The notes: generated by a model not told the origin, from the letters alone. 64,000 nucleotides of DNA from Paenibacillus ehimensis NBRC 15659 (GCF_004000785.1 NZ_BILX01000005.1:1-64000); one strand, 5' to 3'. Counted from the stretch's first letter, positions 1 through 9,006 are shown. Numbers and translations: made by a program.

Positions 1-608
1 CTGCGCCCGCTGGCACGGCCCCGGCGGGCGATACAGCCACGGGGAGCGCTGCGGCTCCCGACCCGCAAGCATCGGCTGACGCGGCCGCCAAAGGCGCTCC
101 CGCGGCAGCCGGAACGGCGCCGACGCAGGAGAAGCCGGCTGCGGAAGCGGGCGCCCAGCCTGCGGCGGCGGACCAAGCGGCGGCGAAGCAAGCAAAAGCT
201 ACGGCGGCGAAAAATATCGTGAAGGAAGCGGGCAAAACGCCTGTTTTGACCTTCGAGGACCTGTACGCCGAAATGACGGTTCGCGGCGTTAAACTTTCGG
301 ATAAAGTGAATCAGCTGGCTGGAAAGAAAGTGGAAATGACCGGGTTCATGGCTCCGCCGTTGACCGCCAAAGTCAACTTTTTCGTCCTGACCAAAGTCGC
401 GCTCACCGTCTGCCCGTTCTGTTCGACGGATGCGGACTGGCCGGCGGATATCGTGGTCGTCTTTATGCCCAAGGGCAAGGACGTGACGCCGACGGAGCAT
501 CAGGTCAAAGTGACGGGCACGCTCAGTGTCGGCTCGCAAACGGACGAAGAGACCGGCTTCGTCAGCCTGATCCGCATCAACGCAGACAGCGTGGAGGTGC
601 TGAAGTAA
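1..608 (+). CDS. OB-fold protein with Ala/Pro-rich linker, 5' end outside window
   Basis: The reading frame is open from base 3, so the start lies before the window. The first 70 or so visible codons encode a low-complexity Ala/Pro/Lys linker; the last 125 residues look like a small beta-barrel (OB-type) domain with the pattern LAGKKVEMTGF, then FVLTK, a CPFC pair and a final VKVTGTL strand. This resembles the DUF3299/YcgQ type domains found beside metal-linked membrane systems (family resemblance only). Its stop overlaps the ATG of the next ABC ATPase by one base, so it is almost certainly co-translated with that transporter. Role inferred: extracytoplasmic partner of the ABC pair, perhaps metal binding through CPFC. 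A GTG at 219 could serve as an internal start but the upstream frame is clearly coding. Confidence 0.6.
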   Translation, partial: APAGTAPAGDTATGSAAAPDPQASADAAAKGAPAAAGTAPTQEKPAAEAGAQPAAADQAAAKQAKATAAKNIVKEAGKTPVLTFEDLYAEMTVRGVKLSDKVNQLAGKKVEMTGFMAPPLTAKVNFFVLTKVALTVCPFCSTDADWPADIVVVFMPKGKDVTPTEHQVKVTGTLSVGSQTDEETGFVSLIRINADSVEVLK

Positions 609-1294
609 TGCTGCATGCCGAGAACTTGAGCAAGTCGTATCCCCTTCCGGGCAAGCGGCAGGTGAACGTGCTGAATATCGCCCATTTTGCCATGCAGGCA
701 GGTGAACGGGTCGCATTGGTCGGACCGAGCGGCTCCGGCAAAAGCACCCTGCTCCAGCTCATCGCCGGCATCCTGCGGCCTACTAGCGGCACCATCCGCC
801 TGCTGGACCGGCAGCTCGAACGGCTGAGCGAAGCGGAGCTGGACCGCTTCCGCGCGCAGCATATCGGCTTCGTGTTCCAGAGCTTCAACCTGCTGCCGGG
901 CTTCACCGCGCTGGAGAACGTGCTGGCGGCCATGCAGTTCGGCAAAACCGTGCCGCCGAAGGCGCAAAAGCAGCGCGCCAGCGAGCTGCTGGCGCAGGTC
1001 GGACTTGAGCACCGGCTTCACCACAAGCCGGGCCAGCTCAGCGGCGGCGAGCAGCAGCGCGTCTCCATCGCGCGTGCGCTGGCGAACCGCCCGGCCCTTG
1101 TGCTGGCGGACGAGCCCACGGCCAGCCTGGACCATGCCAATGCGGAGCAGGTGTTTTCGCTGCTGGCCGAAGCCTGCGAACAGAACGGGACGGCCCTGCT
1201 GCTGTGCACCCACGACCCGGAGCTGGCCGGCAGATTGGACCGCGTCGTGAGCCTCCGGGAGCTTTCCATTTTCGATACCAGAGAGGTCGGGTAA
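608..1294 (+). CDS. ABC transporter ATP-binding protein, MacB/LolD type
   Basis: This 228-residue nucleotide-binding protein has Walker A GPSGSGKST near residue 39, a Q-loop in FVFQSFNLLPGFTALENV, signature LSGGEQQR and Walker B ALVLADEPTASLD, followed by the switch His in LCTHD. The Q-loop and length are typical of the MacB/LolD/FtsE group, whose members drive mechanotransmission or extrusion, not classic import. The start codon overlaps the stop of the upstream OB-fold gene, and the FtsX-like permease follows four bases downstream, so the three form one unit. Substrate is not shown by this protein itself; the His-rich loops of the permease hint at a metal. Confidence 0.9.
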   Translation: MLHAENLSKSYPLPGKRQVNVLNIAHFAMQAGERVALVGPSGSGKSTLLQLIAGILRPTSGTIRLLDRQLERLSEAELDRFRAQHIGFVFQSFNLLPGFTALENVLAAMQFGKTVPPKAQKQRASELLAQVGLEHRLHHKPGQLSGGEQQRVSIARALANRPALVLADEPTASLDHANAEQVFSLLAEACEQNGTALLLCTHDPELAGRLDRVVSLRELSIFDTREVG

Positions 1295-1297
1295 TTC

Positions 1298-2512
1298 ATG
1301 TCTTTGCTGCACATGGCTTGGCGCAACCTCATGAACCGGCGGGTCCAAACGCTCATTACCGTCATCGTCGTCGGCATCGGCGTCGCGATGACGCTCAGCA
1401 TTATGATGCTTTCCGCAGGCATCAAGCAAGGCATCGCCAAAGCGAGCGAGCCGTTCGGCATGATCGTCGGCTCCAAGGGCAGCGCCAATCAGCTCGTGTT
1501 CAATACGATCTTTTTGATGGACAATCCTTTGGCGAATATTTCGCTCGACTATTACCGTACGCTCGAGAACGATCCCCGGGTAACGCAAGCGGTTCCGTTT
1601 GCGCTCGGCGATAATTATAAAGGGTTCCGGCTCGTCGGCACGACCCCTTCCTTCTTCGCGCTGAAAGGGAAGCCCAGCGACCCGCCTTATTTCCGGCTCG
1701 CGGCCGGGCGGCTGTTCGAGAAACCGTTCGAGGCGGTGCTTGGCGCCAAGGTCGCCAAGGAAACCGGGCTGAAGGTCGGGGACCGGCTCATTTCGGGTCA
1801 CGGCGTCGCGAAATCGTTGCAGCACGACGAAGGCCACAAGGATCATCCGTACACGGTCGTCGGCATCCTGCACGGCGTATCGGCCCCTTCGGATCAAGGG
1901 ATCTACGTCAGCATGGACAGCTACTGGATCAGCCATGAGCATGCGGAGGAGCAGAAGCACGAGGAAGACGAGCATGGCGTGACCGCCGCTTTGGTGAAGC
2001 CGCGAAGCTACGTGGACCTGATGAAGATGTATCAGGAGATCAACCAAGGCAAAGAAGCCCAAGCGGTATTTCCCGGACAAGTGATCGCCAAAATCTTCGA
2101 TATGATGGGCAGCGGCGAGCAAATTTTGACATATATCAGCTATGTCGTTCTGGGCATGGCCGGGTTAACCGTCGTTCTCGCCCTGTACGGCTCCACCGTG
2201 GAACGAAGACGGACCGTCGCCATCCTGCGCGCCATCGGCGCAAGCCGCAGCGCCGTCGTCACGATCGTGCTGCTTGAATCCGTGCTGGTGGTGCTCTTCG
2301 GCTGCGTGATGGGTACAGCGCTCGGCGGCGGACTCACCTGGCTGTTGTCGGATTACATCGGCTCGCAAATATCCGTGACGGTTTCGGTCGCTTACAGCTG
2401 GGATACGGCGGCCGTCATCGGCGGCGTTGCGCTGCTGGGCATGGTCGCGGGCATTCTCCCTGCCATCGGCGCCTACCGGACGGAAACGGCCCGTTATTTG
2501 CACACGGCTTAA
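1298..2512 (+). CDS. FtsX/MacB-like ABC permease with His-rich external domain
   Basis: The 404-residue protein has one N-terminal membrane segment (about 17-40), a large external MacB-PCD-like domain, and three C-terminal membrane segments (about 280-395) in the FtsX arrangement. Two loops of the external domain are rich in His and acid: one near residues 168-182 (HDEGHKDH) and one near 209-226 (SHEHAEEQKHEEDEHG). Such clusters commonly bind Zn or other transition metals, so a role in metal handling is inferred. It is the last gene of the three-gene unit and is followed by a hairpin terminator. MacB-type lipoprotein or peptide export is the alternative. Confidence 0.85.
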   Translation: MSLLHMAWRNLMNRRVQTLITVIVVGIGVAMTLSIMMLSAGIKQGIAKASEPFGMIVGSKGSANQLVFNTIFLMDNPLANISLDYYRTLENDPRVTQAVPFALGDNYKGFRLVGTTPSFFALKGKPSDPPYFRLAAGRLFEKPFEAVLGAKVAKETGLKVGDRLISGHGVAKSLQHDEGHKDHPYTVVGILHGVSAPSDQGIYVSMDSYWISHEHAEEQKHEEDEHGVTAALVKPRSYVDLMKMYQEINQGKEAQAVFPGQVIAKIFDMMGSGEQILTYISYVVLGMAGLTVVLALYGSTVERRRTVAILRAIGASRSAVVTIVLLESVLVVLFGCVMGTALGGGLTWLLSDYIGSQISVTVSVAYSWDTAAVIGGVALLGMVAGILPAIGAYRTETARYLHTA

Positions 2513-2533
2513 TAAAGCTCGTCAAAAACGATC

Positions 2534-2576
2534 ATCGCCCTCGCTCCAGCTCGGAACACGGTTGGAGGAGGGCGAT
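2534..2576. terminator. Hairpin between convergent genes
   Basis: Inverted repeat ATCGCCCTC(G)CTCCA / TGGAGGAGGGCGAT with a single bulged base sits between the end of the permease gene and the end of the convergent thioredoxin-like gene. The T-tract is poor on both sides, so it is a probable but not textbook bidirectional terminator. Confidence 0.6.
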
Positions 2577-2584
2577 TCGTCGTT

Positions 2585-3097
2585 CTAACGCTGCAGCAGC
2601 GCCGTTATTTTTTTCTCCAAAGCGGCATCGTCGGCAGCGCCGGTAATTTTATCCGCGATCATGCCGTTGCGGTCTATCAGATAGGTTGTCGGAATCGGCA
2701 CGATACGGTATGCCTGGGCCGTCTCGGCCCGTTCATCGAGCAGTACCGGAAATGGCAGACCGTACGCCGAGGCGAATGCCTGGACGGATTCGATCCGGTC
2801 CTTGGCCGTAATGTTGACCGCCACCAGCTCTACCCGGTCCTTGTACCGCTCATACAGCCGCACCAGTGCCGGAGCCTCCTCTTTACACGGTCCGCACCAC
2901 GAGGCCCAGAAATTGACGATCAACGGCTTCCCGCGAAATTGCTCCGACGTATACGTTTGCCCGTCCAACCCCGTGAGCGAGAAAGCGGGCGCCTGGGCTC
3001 CGACCTTCGCCGCCGTTCCGGCACGAGCCGGGAGCTTGGAATACAGCGCCAAGGACACCAGCACGACCACAAGCAGCAGCATCCCTTTTGTTTTCAT
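2585..3097 (-). CDS. Membrane-anchored thiol-disulfide oxidoreductase, ResA/TlpA-like
   Basis: About 170 residues: an N-terminal hydrophobic anchor (about 5-20) and a thioredoxin fold of the AhpC/TSA-Redoxin type with NFWASWCGPC, which carries the active CxxC, and the cis-Pro region PIPTTYLID. Family role: extracytoplasmic disulfide reduction, often for cytochrome c maturation (ResA). The start was placed at the ATG at 3097 because the signal anchor begins there; the frame extends upstream but with no anchor-like sequence. It stands alone and converges with the ABC unit, so its substrate is unknown. Confidence 0.85.
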   Translation of the reverse strand: MKTKGMLLLVVVLVSLALYSKLPARAGTAAKVGAQAPAFSLTGLDGQTYTSEQFRGKPLIVNFWASWCGPCKEEAPALVRLYERYKDRVELVAVNITAKDRIESVQAFASAYGLPFPVLLDERAETAQAYRIVPIPTTYLIDRNGMIADKITGAADDAALEKKITALLQR

Positions 3098-3238
3098 CGT
3101 TTCACCGTCCGTTCTTATCCGGCTTGCTCCCTTTATTGTACCGTACGAGTGTTTTCCGAATGTCAACAAGGGGAATTGTGAAAGAACGTCCTTTAATGGT
3201 AAAATCAGGCTAAATATACTGTTTATACGGGGGCTGCT

Positions 3239-3718
3239 ATGAACAGGTTTCGCTTGCTGCTTGTTATCCCCTTATTTTTTTTCGCTATCGTCGGCGTTCT
3301 GATCCTTTTCACGGACCCGTTCGCTCCCTTGAGATGGTTCCTCGGCCCGCAATATAAAAGCGATGCGAAAGCGTTCCTTAACGCCGTCTCCGGCGGAGAT
3401 TACGAGAAGGCCTCGAAGTCCTTGAGCCGGAATGGACGCGACGCCGAAACCAGCGATGCTATTAAATCACAATGGATCTCGGCGATGCATGAGCTGAAAA
3501 AACAGGGCTTCTACCCCGTCGAATACAGCAACCTAAAGGTGCCTCACGACCGGGAACATATGGATGGACGAGCCGACATTACGTTTATGGAGGACGGGAA
3601 GCGCCAGTCGTATTACACGATTCTGACCTTCGACCCCGGCGGTGTGCATCAGGCCTGCATCCTATCCCCCGAAACCAAGCATACGGAGGCTTGGAACAAG
3701 ATCAACTGCCATTATTGA
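3239..3718 (+). CDS. Hypothetical membrane-anchored protein
   Basis: 159 residues with one N-terminal membrane segment (about 5-27) and an external domain of about 120 residues. The segment SDAKAFLNAVSGGDYEKASKSL resembles the first helices of NTF2-like/DUF4878 small lipoprotein domains, which is only a fold hint. Start ATG follows GGGGGCTGCT, a reasonable ribosome site, and a TATACT hexamer lies at 3215-3220. I do not recognise a function. The next gene, also exported, follows 45 bases later and may share a transcript. Confidence 0.65.
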   Translation: MNRFRLLLVIPLFFFAIVGVLILFTDPFAPLRWFLGPQYKSDAKAFLNAVSGGDYEKASKSLSRNGRDAETSDAIKSQWISAMHELKKQGFYPVEYSNLKVPHDREHMDGRADITFMEDGKRQSYYTILTFDPGGVHQACILSPETKHTEAWNKINCHY

Positions 3719-3763
3719 GCCGTAGGTAAGGCGAAACCATTATTTTCAGGAGTGGAAAACCAA

Positions 3764-4237
3764 ATGAAAAAACGTTTACTTTTGGCATTGTGCCTTTCTT
3801 TGACCGGATCGACAGCGGCTTACGCGTACCAGCCCCCGAACGATCCGCCAGGCGTAAGGAACAAGTCCGATGAGGTTATGGATTATTTTGCTGTGGAGAC
3901 ATCCGAGGCCGGCAGCTTTTACTTTAAGTCGGGAGATGGAAAAGAAGAGATAAAACCTAATGTAGACGGTTCGATATACCGGGTTGTGATCAGTTCCAAC
4001 GCGGATGCCGTATTTACGGCTGAGTTTCCAAACGGGACGGAGCAAGCATTTGAAATGGACAAATCGCATAACGGATACCTGCTGATTCCGGTCGAGTCCG
4101 GCGTGAAGTCGCTGAAAATTAAAGTTGGAACGGACGGAACGCGAACCGTCAAAGCCAACTTGCACCAGTATAGAGTACATACGGACAAAAATAATTTCAT
4201 TTTCAATTATAAAAAATGGAAGAAAAAGACGAAGTAA
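3764..4237 (+). CDS. Hypothetical secreted protein
   Basis: 157 residues with a clear cleavable signal peptide (MKKRLLLALCLSLTGSTAAYA), followed by a probable all-beta domain with no Cys and many Lys. The start at 3764 was chosen because the Lys-rich signal N-terminus begins there and CAGGAG lies 11 bases upstream; a GTG at 3752 in the same frame is less likely. No recognisable catalytic motif. Together with the preceding small membrane protein it forms a two-gene group of unknown purpose. Confidence 0.65.
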   Translation: MKKRLLLALCLSLTGSTAAYAYQPPNDPPGVRNKSDEVMDYFAVETSEAGSFYFKSGDGKEEIKPNVDGSIYRVVISSNADAVFTAEFPNGTEQAFEMDKSHNGYLLIPVESGVKSLKIKVGTDGTRTVKANLHQYRVHTDKNNFIFNYKKWKKKTK

Positions 4238-4257
4238 GCCCGGATACGAGCGAAACT

Positions 4258-4286
4258 TAAAAGGGGACCGTCACACGGCCCCCTTC
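4258..4286. terminator. Hairpin between convergent genes
   Basis: AAGGGGACCGT / ACGGCCCCCTT with one mismatch and a three-base loop lies between the stop of the secreted protein gene and the stop of the convergent GyrI-like gene. Likely bidirectional terminator. Confidence 0.6.
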
Positions 4287-4320
4287 ACATTTCCAAAGCA
4301 ATCAAGCTGTTTCCGTCGGA

Positions 4321-4803
4321 TCAGGCCTCGCGTACCGCCACGTAAATCTCGACCTCGGCATCGCCGGGGTCGAAGCCGCGCGCATCGTATACCTCGAAGT
4401 CGCCCGTATAGGCGCGCTCGTACGAAGACGTCTCGAACCACGCCCAGATGCGCTGCCACGCCTTGGTCACGACGCGGGCCACCGGGCCCCGCTCGCTTTT
4501 GAACACGACGTACCGCGCCTGCGGAACCGCCTCCACAGCCACTCCTTCCGGTGCCGCCTCCTTCGCCCACGCATGACCGATCAGCACCGTGTAGGCTCCA
4601 TTCACGTCGCTCTCATAATCCGTATACAGCACATAGGTCAAATGCGGCTCGCTCACCCCGTCAATCCCGGACAAATTTGCAGCAAAAAAATCGTTCCACA
4701 GCTGCGGAATCGCTCCGTCCGGACCGGTTTCACGCAGATTCGTCGTTCGGGCGCTCACGCCGACAAGGTTCATTGCGGATTTGGAAGCAAAGCTGGTTTC
4801 CAT
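4321..4803 (-). CDS. GyrI-like small-molecule-binding domain protein
   Basis: 160 residues matching the stand-alone effector-binding (GyrI-like, AraC-E_bind) fold: an N-terminal strand with LVGVSARTTN, a central TYVLYTDYESDVNGAYTVLIG pair of strands, YVVFKSERG and the closing W-rich helix AWQRIWAWFETS, ending in VEIYVAVR. Stand-alone members bind hydrophobic small molecules or DNA gyrase, and some hydrolyse cyclopropane esters. It lies just downstream of the WYL regulator on the same strand (98 bases), so it may be under its control; this link is inferred from position only. Confidence 0.75.
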   Translation of the reverse strand: METSFASKSAMNLVGVSARTTNLRETGPDGAIPQLWNDFFAANLSGIDGVSEPHLTYVLYTDYESDVNGAYTVLIGHAWAKEAAPEGVAVEAVPQARYVVFKSERGPVARVVTKAWQRIWAWFETSSYERAYTGDFEVYDARGFDPGDAEVEIYVAVREA

Positions 4804-4901
4804 AGGTTCGTCCTCTTTTCATCGTATAATTGCATTCTGGAATCGTATTGTTCCGTAACCTTCGTTTCTTAGTATACGATGGCAAATTGGACAGCACCCT
4901 G

Positions 4902-5843
4902 TCATAGTTCCGCGTACTGCGCGACAATCTTTTGCGCCCGGTCCTTGAGCTCCCTCGCCATAAATGCCGGCTCGTCGATTCTCACCTTGTCCCCGAAGCT
5001 GAGCATCCAGCCGTAAAACCATTCGTTGGCCGGATAGCTGCCGCGGATGCGGATCGAACCGTCCGGCAGCCGCTCCGCCTGCTCCGTCGGAAACGTATCC
5101 TCCACCCGGTCGCGGACTTCCGGCCGAAAGGTCAGCACCACATCCAAAGCGCCGGGCTCCGACCATTCCGGCTGCCAGGAATACGAGTCCAAGGACGGTA
5201 CCGGACGAGGCTCGAAGCGATCCTCCGTCACGCGCAGCTCCCGGACCCGGGACAACCGGAACACGCGAAATTCGCCCCGCAGCGTGCAGTACGCGTGCAA
5301 ATACCACAGATAGCCTTTGAGGATCAGACCTACCGGCTCCACGGTCCGCTCGGTTCCCGCTCCCCCCAGATTCGTATAGCGAAATGTAACTTTACGGCGC
5401 TCCCCAATGGCGGTTCTAAGCGCCTGTACTCTTGCCCTTGCCGACGCGCTCTGCCCCCACGGATTGAAGTCGAACGTCAGCGGCGCTCCGCCGTGCTCCA
5501 GCAGCTCCCGCTCTGTCGGCTGCAGCATCGTTTTTACTTTTTCCAAAAGATTGGAAACCGACTGGTCGTCGAATGCCGTACGTATGCCTTGAACCGCCGC
5601 CAGCATGGACAGCAGCTCGTCCAGAGCCAGAAATTGACGGCTGATCGTAAACTGCTCCATAATCTCAAAACCGCCGGTCGTCCCCTGATGCGCGACGATC
5701 GGAATGCCCGCCAGGCTAAGCGCTTCGATATCGCGGTAAATCGTCTTGGTGGATACCTCAAACCGGTCGGCCAAGGCTTTGGCGCTGAGCCTTTTTCGAT
5801 TCAGCAGCAGCACGGTAATGGCCAACAAACGATCCGTTCTCAG
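4902..5843 (-). CDS. WYL-domain transcriptional regulator (YafY type), probable CTG start
   Basis: About 313 residues. An N-terminal HTH (LSAKALADRFEVSTKTIYRDIEAL) precedes a WYL domain with the YLWYLHAYCTLRGEFRVFRLSR core and a WCX tail. Members sense ligands (nucleic acid or small molecule) and mostly repress a neighbouring gene. Start: family members begin close to RTDRLLAI. Here that motif is preceded by no ATG, GTG or TTG with a ribosome site; a CTG at 5843 has AGGAGG nine bases before it, so translation from CTG is the best reading. Internal TTG codons at 5828 and 5831 are the alternatives. Neighbours: GH29 operon upstream and the GyrI-like gene downstream. Confidence 0.85.
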   Translation of the reverse strand: MRTDRLLAITVLLLNRKRLSAKALADRFEVSTKTIYRDIEALSLAGIPIVAHQGTTGGFEIMEQFTISRQFLALDELLSMLAAVQGIRTAFDDQSVSNLLEKVKTMLQPTERELLEHGGAPLTFDFNPWGQSASARARVQALRTAIGERRKVTFRYTNLGGAGTERTVEPVGLILKGYLWYLHAYCTLRGEFRVFRLSRVRELRVTEDRFEPRPVPSLDSYSWQPEWSEPGALDVVLTFRPEVRDRVEDTFPTEQAERLPDGSIRIRGSYPANEWFYGWMLSFGDKVRIDEPAFMARELKDRAQKIVAQYAEL

Positions 5844-5998
5844 ATGCTCCGCCCTCCTGCCGTGTCATGACGGGAAGCTGTCATCGTTCGTCAACAGCTC
5901 CTCCGTGCCTTTTACGGTCATTATAACAGAAAGGACGAGCTGGAGCGCCCGGTGAACCGGAACGATGGGCCGCTTCTGTCCGCAGCGCCTCCGAGAAT

Positions 5999-7255
5999 CT
6001 AGTTATTCCGTTCCTCTCCGGAAACGAAATAAACGGACAGCGAGCGGATTTTTGGCGCGGCGATGCTATCCAGCACGTTCAGACGAATCCGGTCCGTGCG
6101 GACCGGAGCAAACCGGTCGATCTTCTTGTGGCCAACCGCGCTGCCTCGGACGAGCTCGATCCACCGGCCGTCCACCAGTGCTTCCAGCGAATATTCCCGG
6201 ATGCGCTCGCCATACCGGATATCTTCCATGAGCACGGCATGATCCAGCTCCATAGGCTCCTCCAGCGCCAATTCCGCCGTACCTTCGGCTCCCCTCAGCT
6301 CGGCGAGCGGCCTGCCAAAACGGCGTCGGATCTCCTCCCCGAACGCCAGTACACGCTCCACGTCCGCCTCCGGCAGCAGCCCCCGCCGATCCGGAGCTAC
6401 GTTCAGCAGCAGCGTCGCTCCGTGCCCGACCGAGCGGTAATACACGTCCATGAGCTCCTCCAGGCTCAGCAGCCGGGCTTCGTCGTCCGGATGCCAGAAC
6501 CAGTGATTCCTGCGGATCGGTACGTCGCATTCGGCCGGCAGCCAGGCCGGCGTCTCCGGCAGCCAGTTCACGGCCGCCTCGGTAAACATGCTGACCCGGG
6601 CCGTCTCGGCTGTGTTCCAGCACGGATACGGCGCGACGCCATCCTCGTTCCCGACCCATCGGATCGTCGGCGCCCCCATGTTGAAAATCATCGCGTCCGG
6701 CTGATGCCGTTTGACAAGCGCGATGATGCGCGGCCAATCGTACTCCCGGCCTTCGGACCCGGCCCCGTCGAACCATACCTCGACGAGCGGCCCGTACTGC
6801 GTCAGCAGCTCGGTCAGCTGCTCGGCGTAAAAGTCGTCGTAAGCGGCGCGGTCCCGATAGCAAGCCGCATTCCGGTCCCAGGGCGATACATAAATGCCGA
6901 ACCCGAGCCCCTCGCTTCGGCAGGCCTCCGCGCAAGCGCGCACGACATCGCCGCTTCCGTCAAGCCACGGGCTCGACTTCACCGAATAATCCGTCGTCCG
7001 GGTCGGCCACAGGCAGAAGCCGTCATGGTGCTTCGCGGTCAATATAAAATAGCGGAAACCGGCCTGCTTCGCGGTCCTGACCCATTGGACAGCGTCCAGG
7101 GCCGTCGGATGGAAGCGCTCGGGCGAGTCCGAGCCGTCGCCCCATTCCTGATCGCAAAACGTATTGATGCCAAAATGGCAGAACATCCCAAGCTCCATAT
7201 CCTGCCAGCGGCGCTGCTGCTCCGTCGGTACGGCTAACCGTGGCTCATGCTTCAT
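5999..7255 (-). CDS. GH29 alpha-L-fucosidase, cytoplasmic
   Basis: 418 residues with the GH29 catalytic barrel: MFCHFGINTF near residue 25, TAKHHDGFCLW near 73, and the probable nucleophile Asp in VEVWFDG (about residue 163). A short beta domain ends the protein. No signal peptide, so it should hydrolyse imported fucosylated oligosaccharides in the cytoplasm. Start at the ATG at 7255, which has AAGGAG upstream; the frame runs further but without family similarity. It is the last gene of a sugar-import operon (two permeases, binding lipoprotein, fucosidase), which supports uptake of a fucose-containing glycan. Confidence 0.88.
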   Translation of the reverse strand: MKHEPRLAVPTEQQRRWQDMELGMFCHFGINTFCDQEWGDGSDSPERFHPTALDAVQWVRTAKQAGFRYFILTAKHHDGFCLWPTRTTDYSVKSSPWLDGSGDVVRACAEACRSEGLGFGIYVSPWDRNAACYRDRAAYDDFYAEQLTELLTQYGPLVEVWFDGAGSEGREYDWPRIIALVKRHQPDAMIFNMGAPTIRWVGNEDGVAPYPCWNTAETARVSMFTEAAVNWLPETPAWLPAECDVPIRRNHWFWHPDDEARLLSLEELMDVYYRSVGHGATLLLNVAPDRRGLLPEADVERVLAFGEEIRRRFGRPLAELRGAEGTAELALEEPMELDHAVLMEDIRYGERIREYSLEALVDGRWIELVRGSAVGHKKIDRFAPVRTDRIRLNVLDSIAAPKIRSLSVYFVSGEERNN

Positions 7256-7378
7256 GATCCGCAATCTCCTTCCGTTACTTCCAAATTTCCGCAGGTCCTC
7301 GCAGCCAACCAAGCCCGCTCTGCCACTCCGTTGGGAGCAACAGGCGGGCTTGATGGCGTCGTTCGTTCCTCTGCGGAG

Positions 7379-8917
7379 CTACTTCTGGCCCTTGGCCTTA
7401 AAGCTGTCGTTCATTTCCTTGATGTGGCTTTGATAGCCCGGGTCGTCCTTCATCGTCTTGACGAATTTGTCCCAATCCTCGATCGTCGCCTTTCCGATAA
7501 TGACGTTGATCATCATGTCGTTGATCTTTTTGTTCCAGTCGGCTCCTTTTTCCTTGAACGGCGCCGATTTCGGCAGCCCGAATTCCGGATTCGGCTCGGA
7601 TTGTCCTGCAATCGTATCGACCAGCTTTTTATTGTATTCGAGAATGTCGGACGGCATGCCCGGCACGCTGGCGCGCAAATACTTGTTGTAATAGCCGGTT
7701 ACCCATTGGCCCGTGGAGTCGCCCGAATAGCCTTTCTTCTTGCCTTCTTCCGTTTGCGTGACCGAACCGTCCGCGCCGATCGTGAAATCCGTATCCTTGA
7801 TGCCGTACGTTCCCAGATTGTAGCCTTCCTCGGTAGCGGTATAATCGTACACTTCCAGAATGCGCTTCAGCTTCTCCTCGCTTACTTTCTTGCTGATGAG
7901 GAATTGGCCGTAATAGCCGATGGCCTGCTCATAATGCGCTTTGCCGTCCGCAGCTTTCGGAATCTCATAAGCCACCAGGTTGGCGTTCGGATTCGCTTTT
8001 TTCAGGTCTTGGTTGAATTTATAGGCGTCGGAGACGTTCGTGATCGCCGCCCCGGCTTTTCCTTGCACGAGCATGTCGCGCACCTGCTGGCTCTTCATGA
8101 CCGGCAGATCCGGCACGATGCCTCCGGATTGGAACGTTTTGTTCCAGAACTGCATCGCCTCTCTCGCCTGCGGCGTCATCCAGTTCGGGGTGATGCTGCC
8201 GTCCGCTCCTTTCTGCCAACCGGTTCCCGCGCCGAACATGCTGATCAGATACCCGGCCGGGCCCGGCGAACCGAAGAGCGCCAATCCGTACGTGTCGGCT
8301 TTGCCGTTGCCGTCCGGATCGTTCTTCGCAAAAGCCGTGAGCACGTTATACAGCTCATCCATCGTCTTCGGCGGCTGCAGGCCGAGCTTGTCGAGCCAGT
8401 CTTTACGCAGCAGGAGCGCCTCGGAGCCGTCCAATGGACGCACCCGCGGCAGCGAGTACAGCTTGCCTTTAATGGAGGCGTTATCAAAAACATTTTGCGG
8501 ATATTTGGATAAGTTCGGGTAATTTTTGATATGCGGCGTCAGTTCCCAGAACGCGCCTTTGTCGATCGCATTCAGGAAGCTCGGCGTCGTGTTGAAATCC
8601 TCCACGAACATCACGTCGGTAATGTCGCTCGACGCCAGCAGCACGTTCAGCTTTTCCGTAATATTGTTGGCCGGGATGTAATTGATTTTCAGATTGACGT
8701 TAAATTTCTCGCCGATCTTCTTCAGCCCTTCCAGCTCCCCGGTCGGCGCCGCGCTGAACGCGATCGTCGTGATGGTGATATCCATCGGCTTGCCGGATTT
8801 ACCGTCCCCCTGGGCGGCCGGAGCGGCGTCGCCGGACGGCTTCCCGCCGCAGGCGGCGAGCGAAGCGACCAGGGCAACCGATACGGCGCCCGCTGCGATT
8901 GTTTTCATCGTTTTCAT
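7379..8917 (-). CDS. Extracellular solute-binding lipoprotein, LplA-like
   Basis: 512 residues. Signal peptide with lipobox LAACGG (Cys about residue 23), then an extended solute-binding fold of the large (about 500 residue) LplA/YtcQ class that serves oligosaccharide importers lacking a dedicated ATPase. The start ATG is preceded by GGGAGGTCA. It sits third in the operon, behind two permeases and ahead of the GH29 fucosidase, so a fucosylated oligosaccharide is the likely ligand (inference from context). The ATPase is absent, as usual for these systems, and a shared MsmX-type ATPase elsewhere is expected. Confidence 0.9.
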   Translation of the reverse strand: MKTMKTIAAGAVSVALVASLAACGGKPSGDAAPAAQGDGKSGKPMDITITTIAFSAAPTGELEGLKKIGEKFNVNLKINYIPANNITEKLNVLLASSDITDVMFVEDFNTTPSFLNAIDKGAFWELTPHIKNYPNLSKYPQNVFDNASIKGKLYSLPRVRPLDGSEALLLRKDWLDKLGLQPPKTMDELYNVLTAFAKNDPDGNGKADTYGLALFGSPGPAGYLISMFGAGTGWQKGADGSITPNWMTPQAREAMQFWNKTFQSGGIVPDLPVMKSQQVRDMLVQGKAGAAITNVSDAYKFNQDLKKANPNANLVAYEIPKAADGKAHYEQAIGYYGQFLISKKVSEEKLKRILEVYDYTATEEGYNLGTYGIKDTDFTIGADGSVTQTEEGKKKGYSGDSTGQWVTGYYNKYLRASVPGMPSDILEYNKKLVDTIAGQSEPNPEFGLPKSAPFKEKGADWNKKINDMMINVIIGKATIEDWDKFVKTMKDDPGYQSHIKEMNDSFKAKGQK

Positions 8918-9006
8918 TCAAGATGACCTCCCTTAAGTATGTTTCCGGATGCGAGGCGAAAATCCTTTATCGGTGAACGGCCGGACACGGTCAGACCAGG
9001 ATGCCA

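Noticed and set aside
500-2122. Long minus-strand open frame of 540 codons
   Set aside because: It lies opposite the ABC ATPase and permease genes, which have clear motifs. High GC yields long antisense frames throughout this window.
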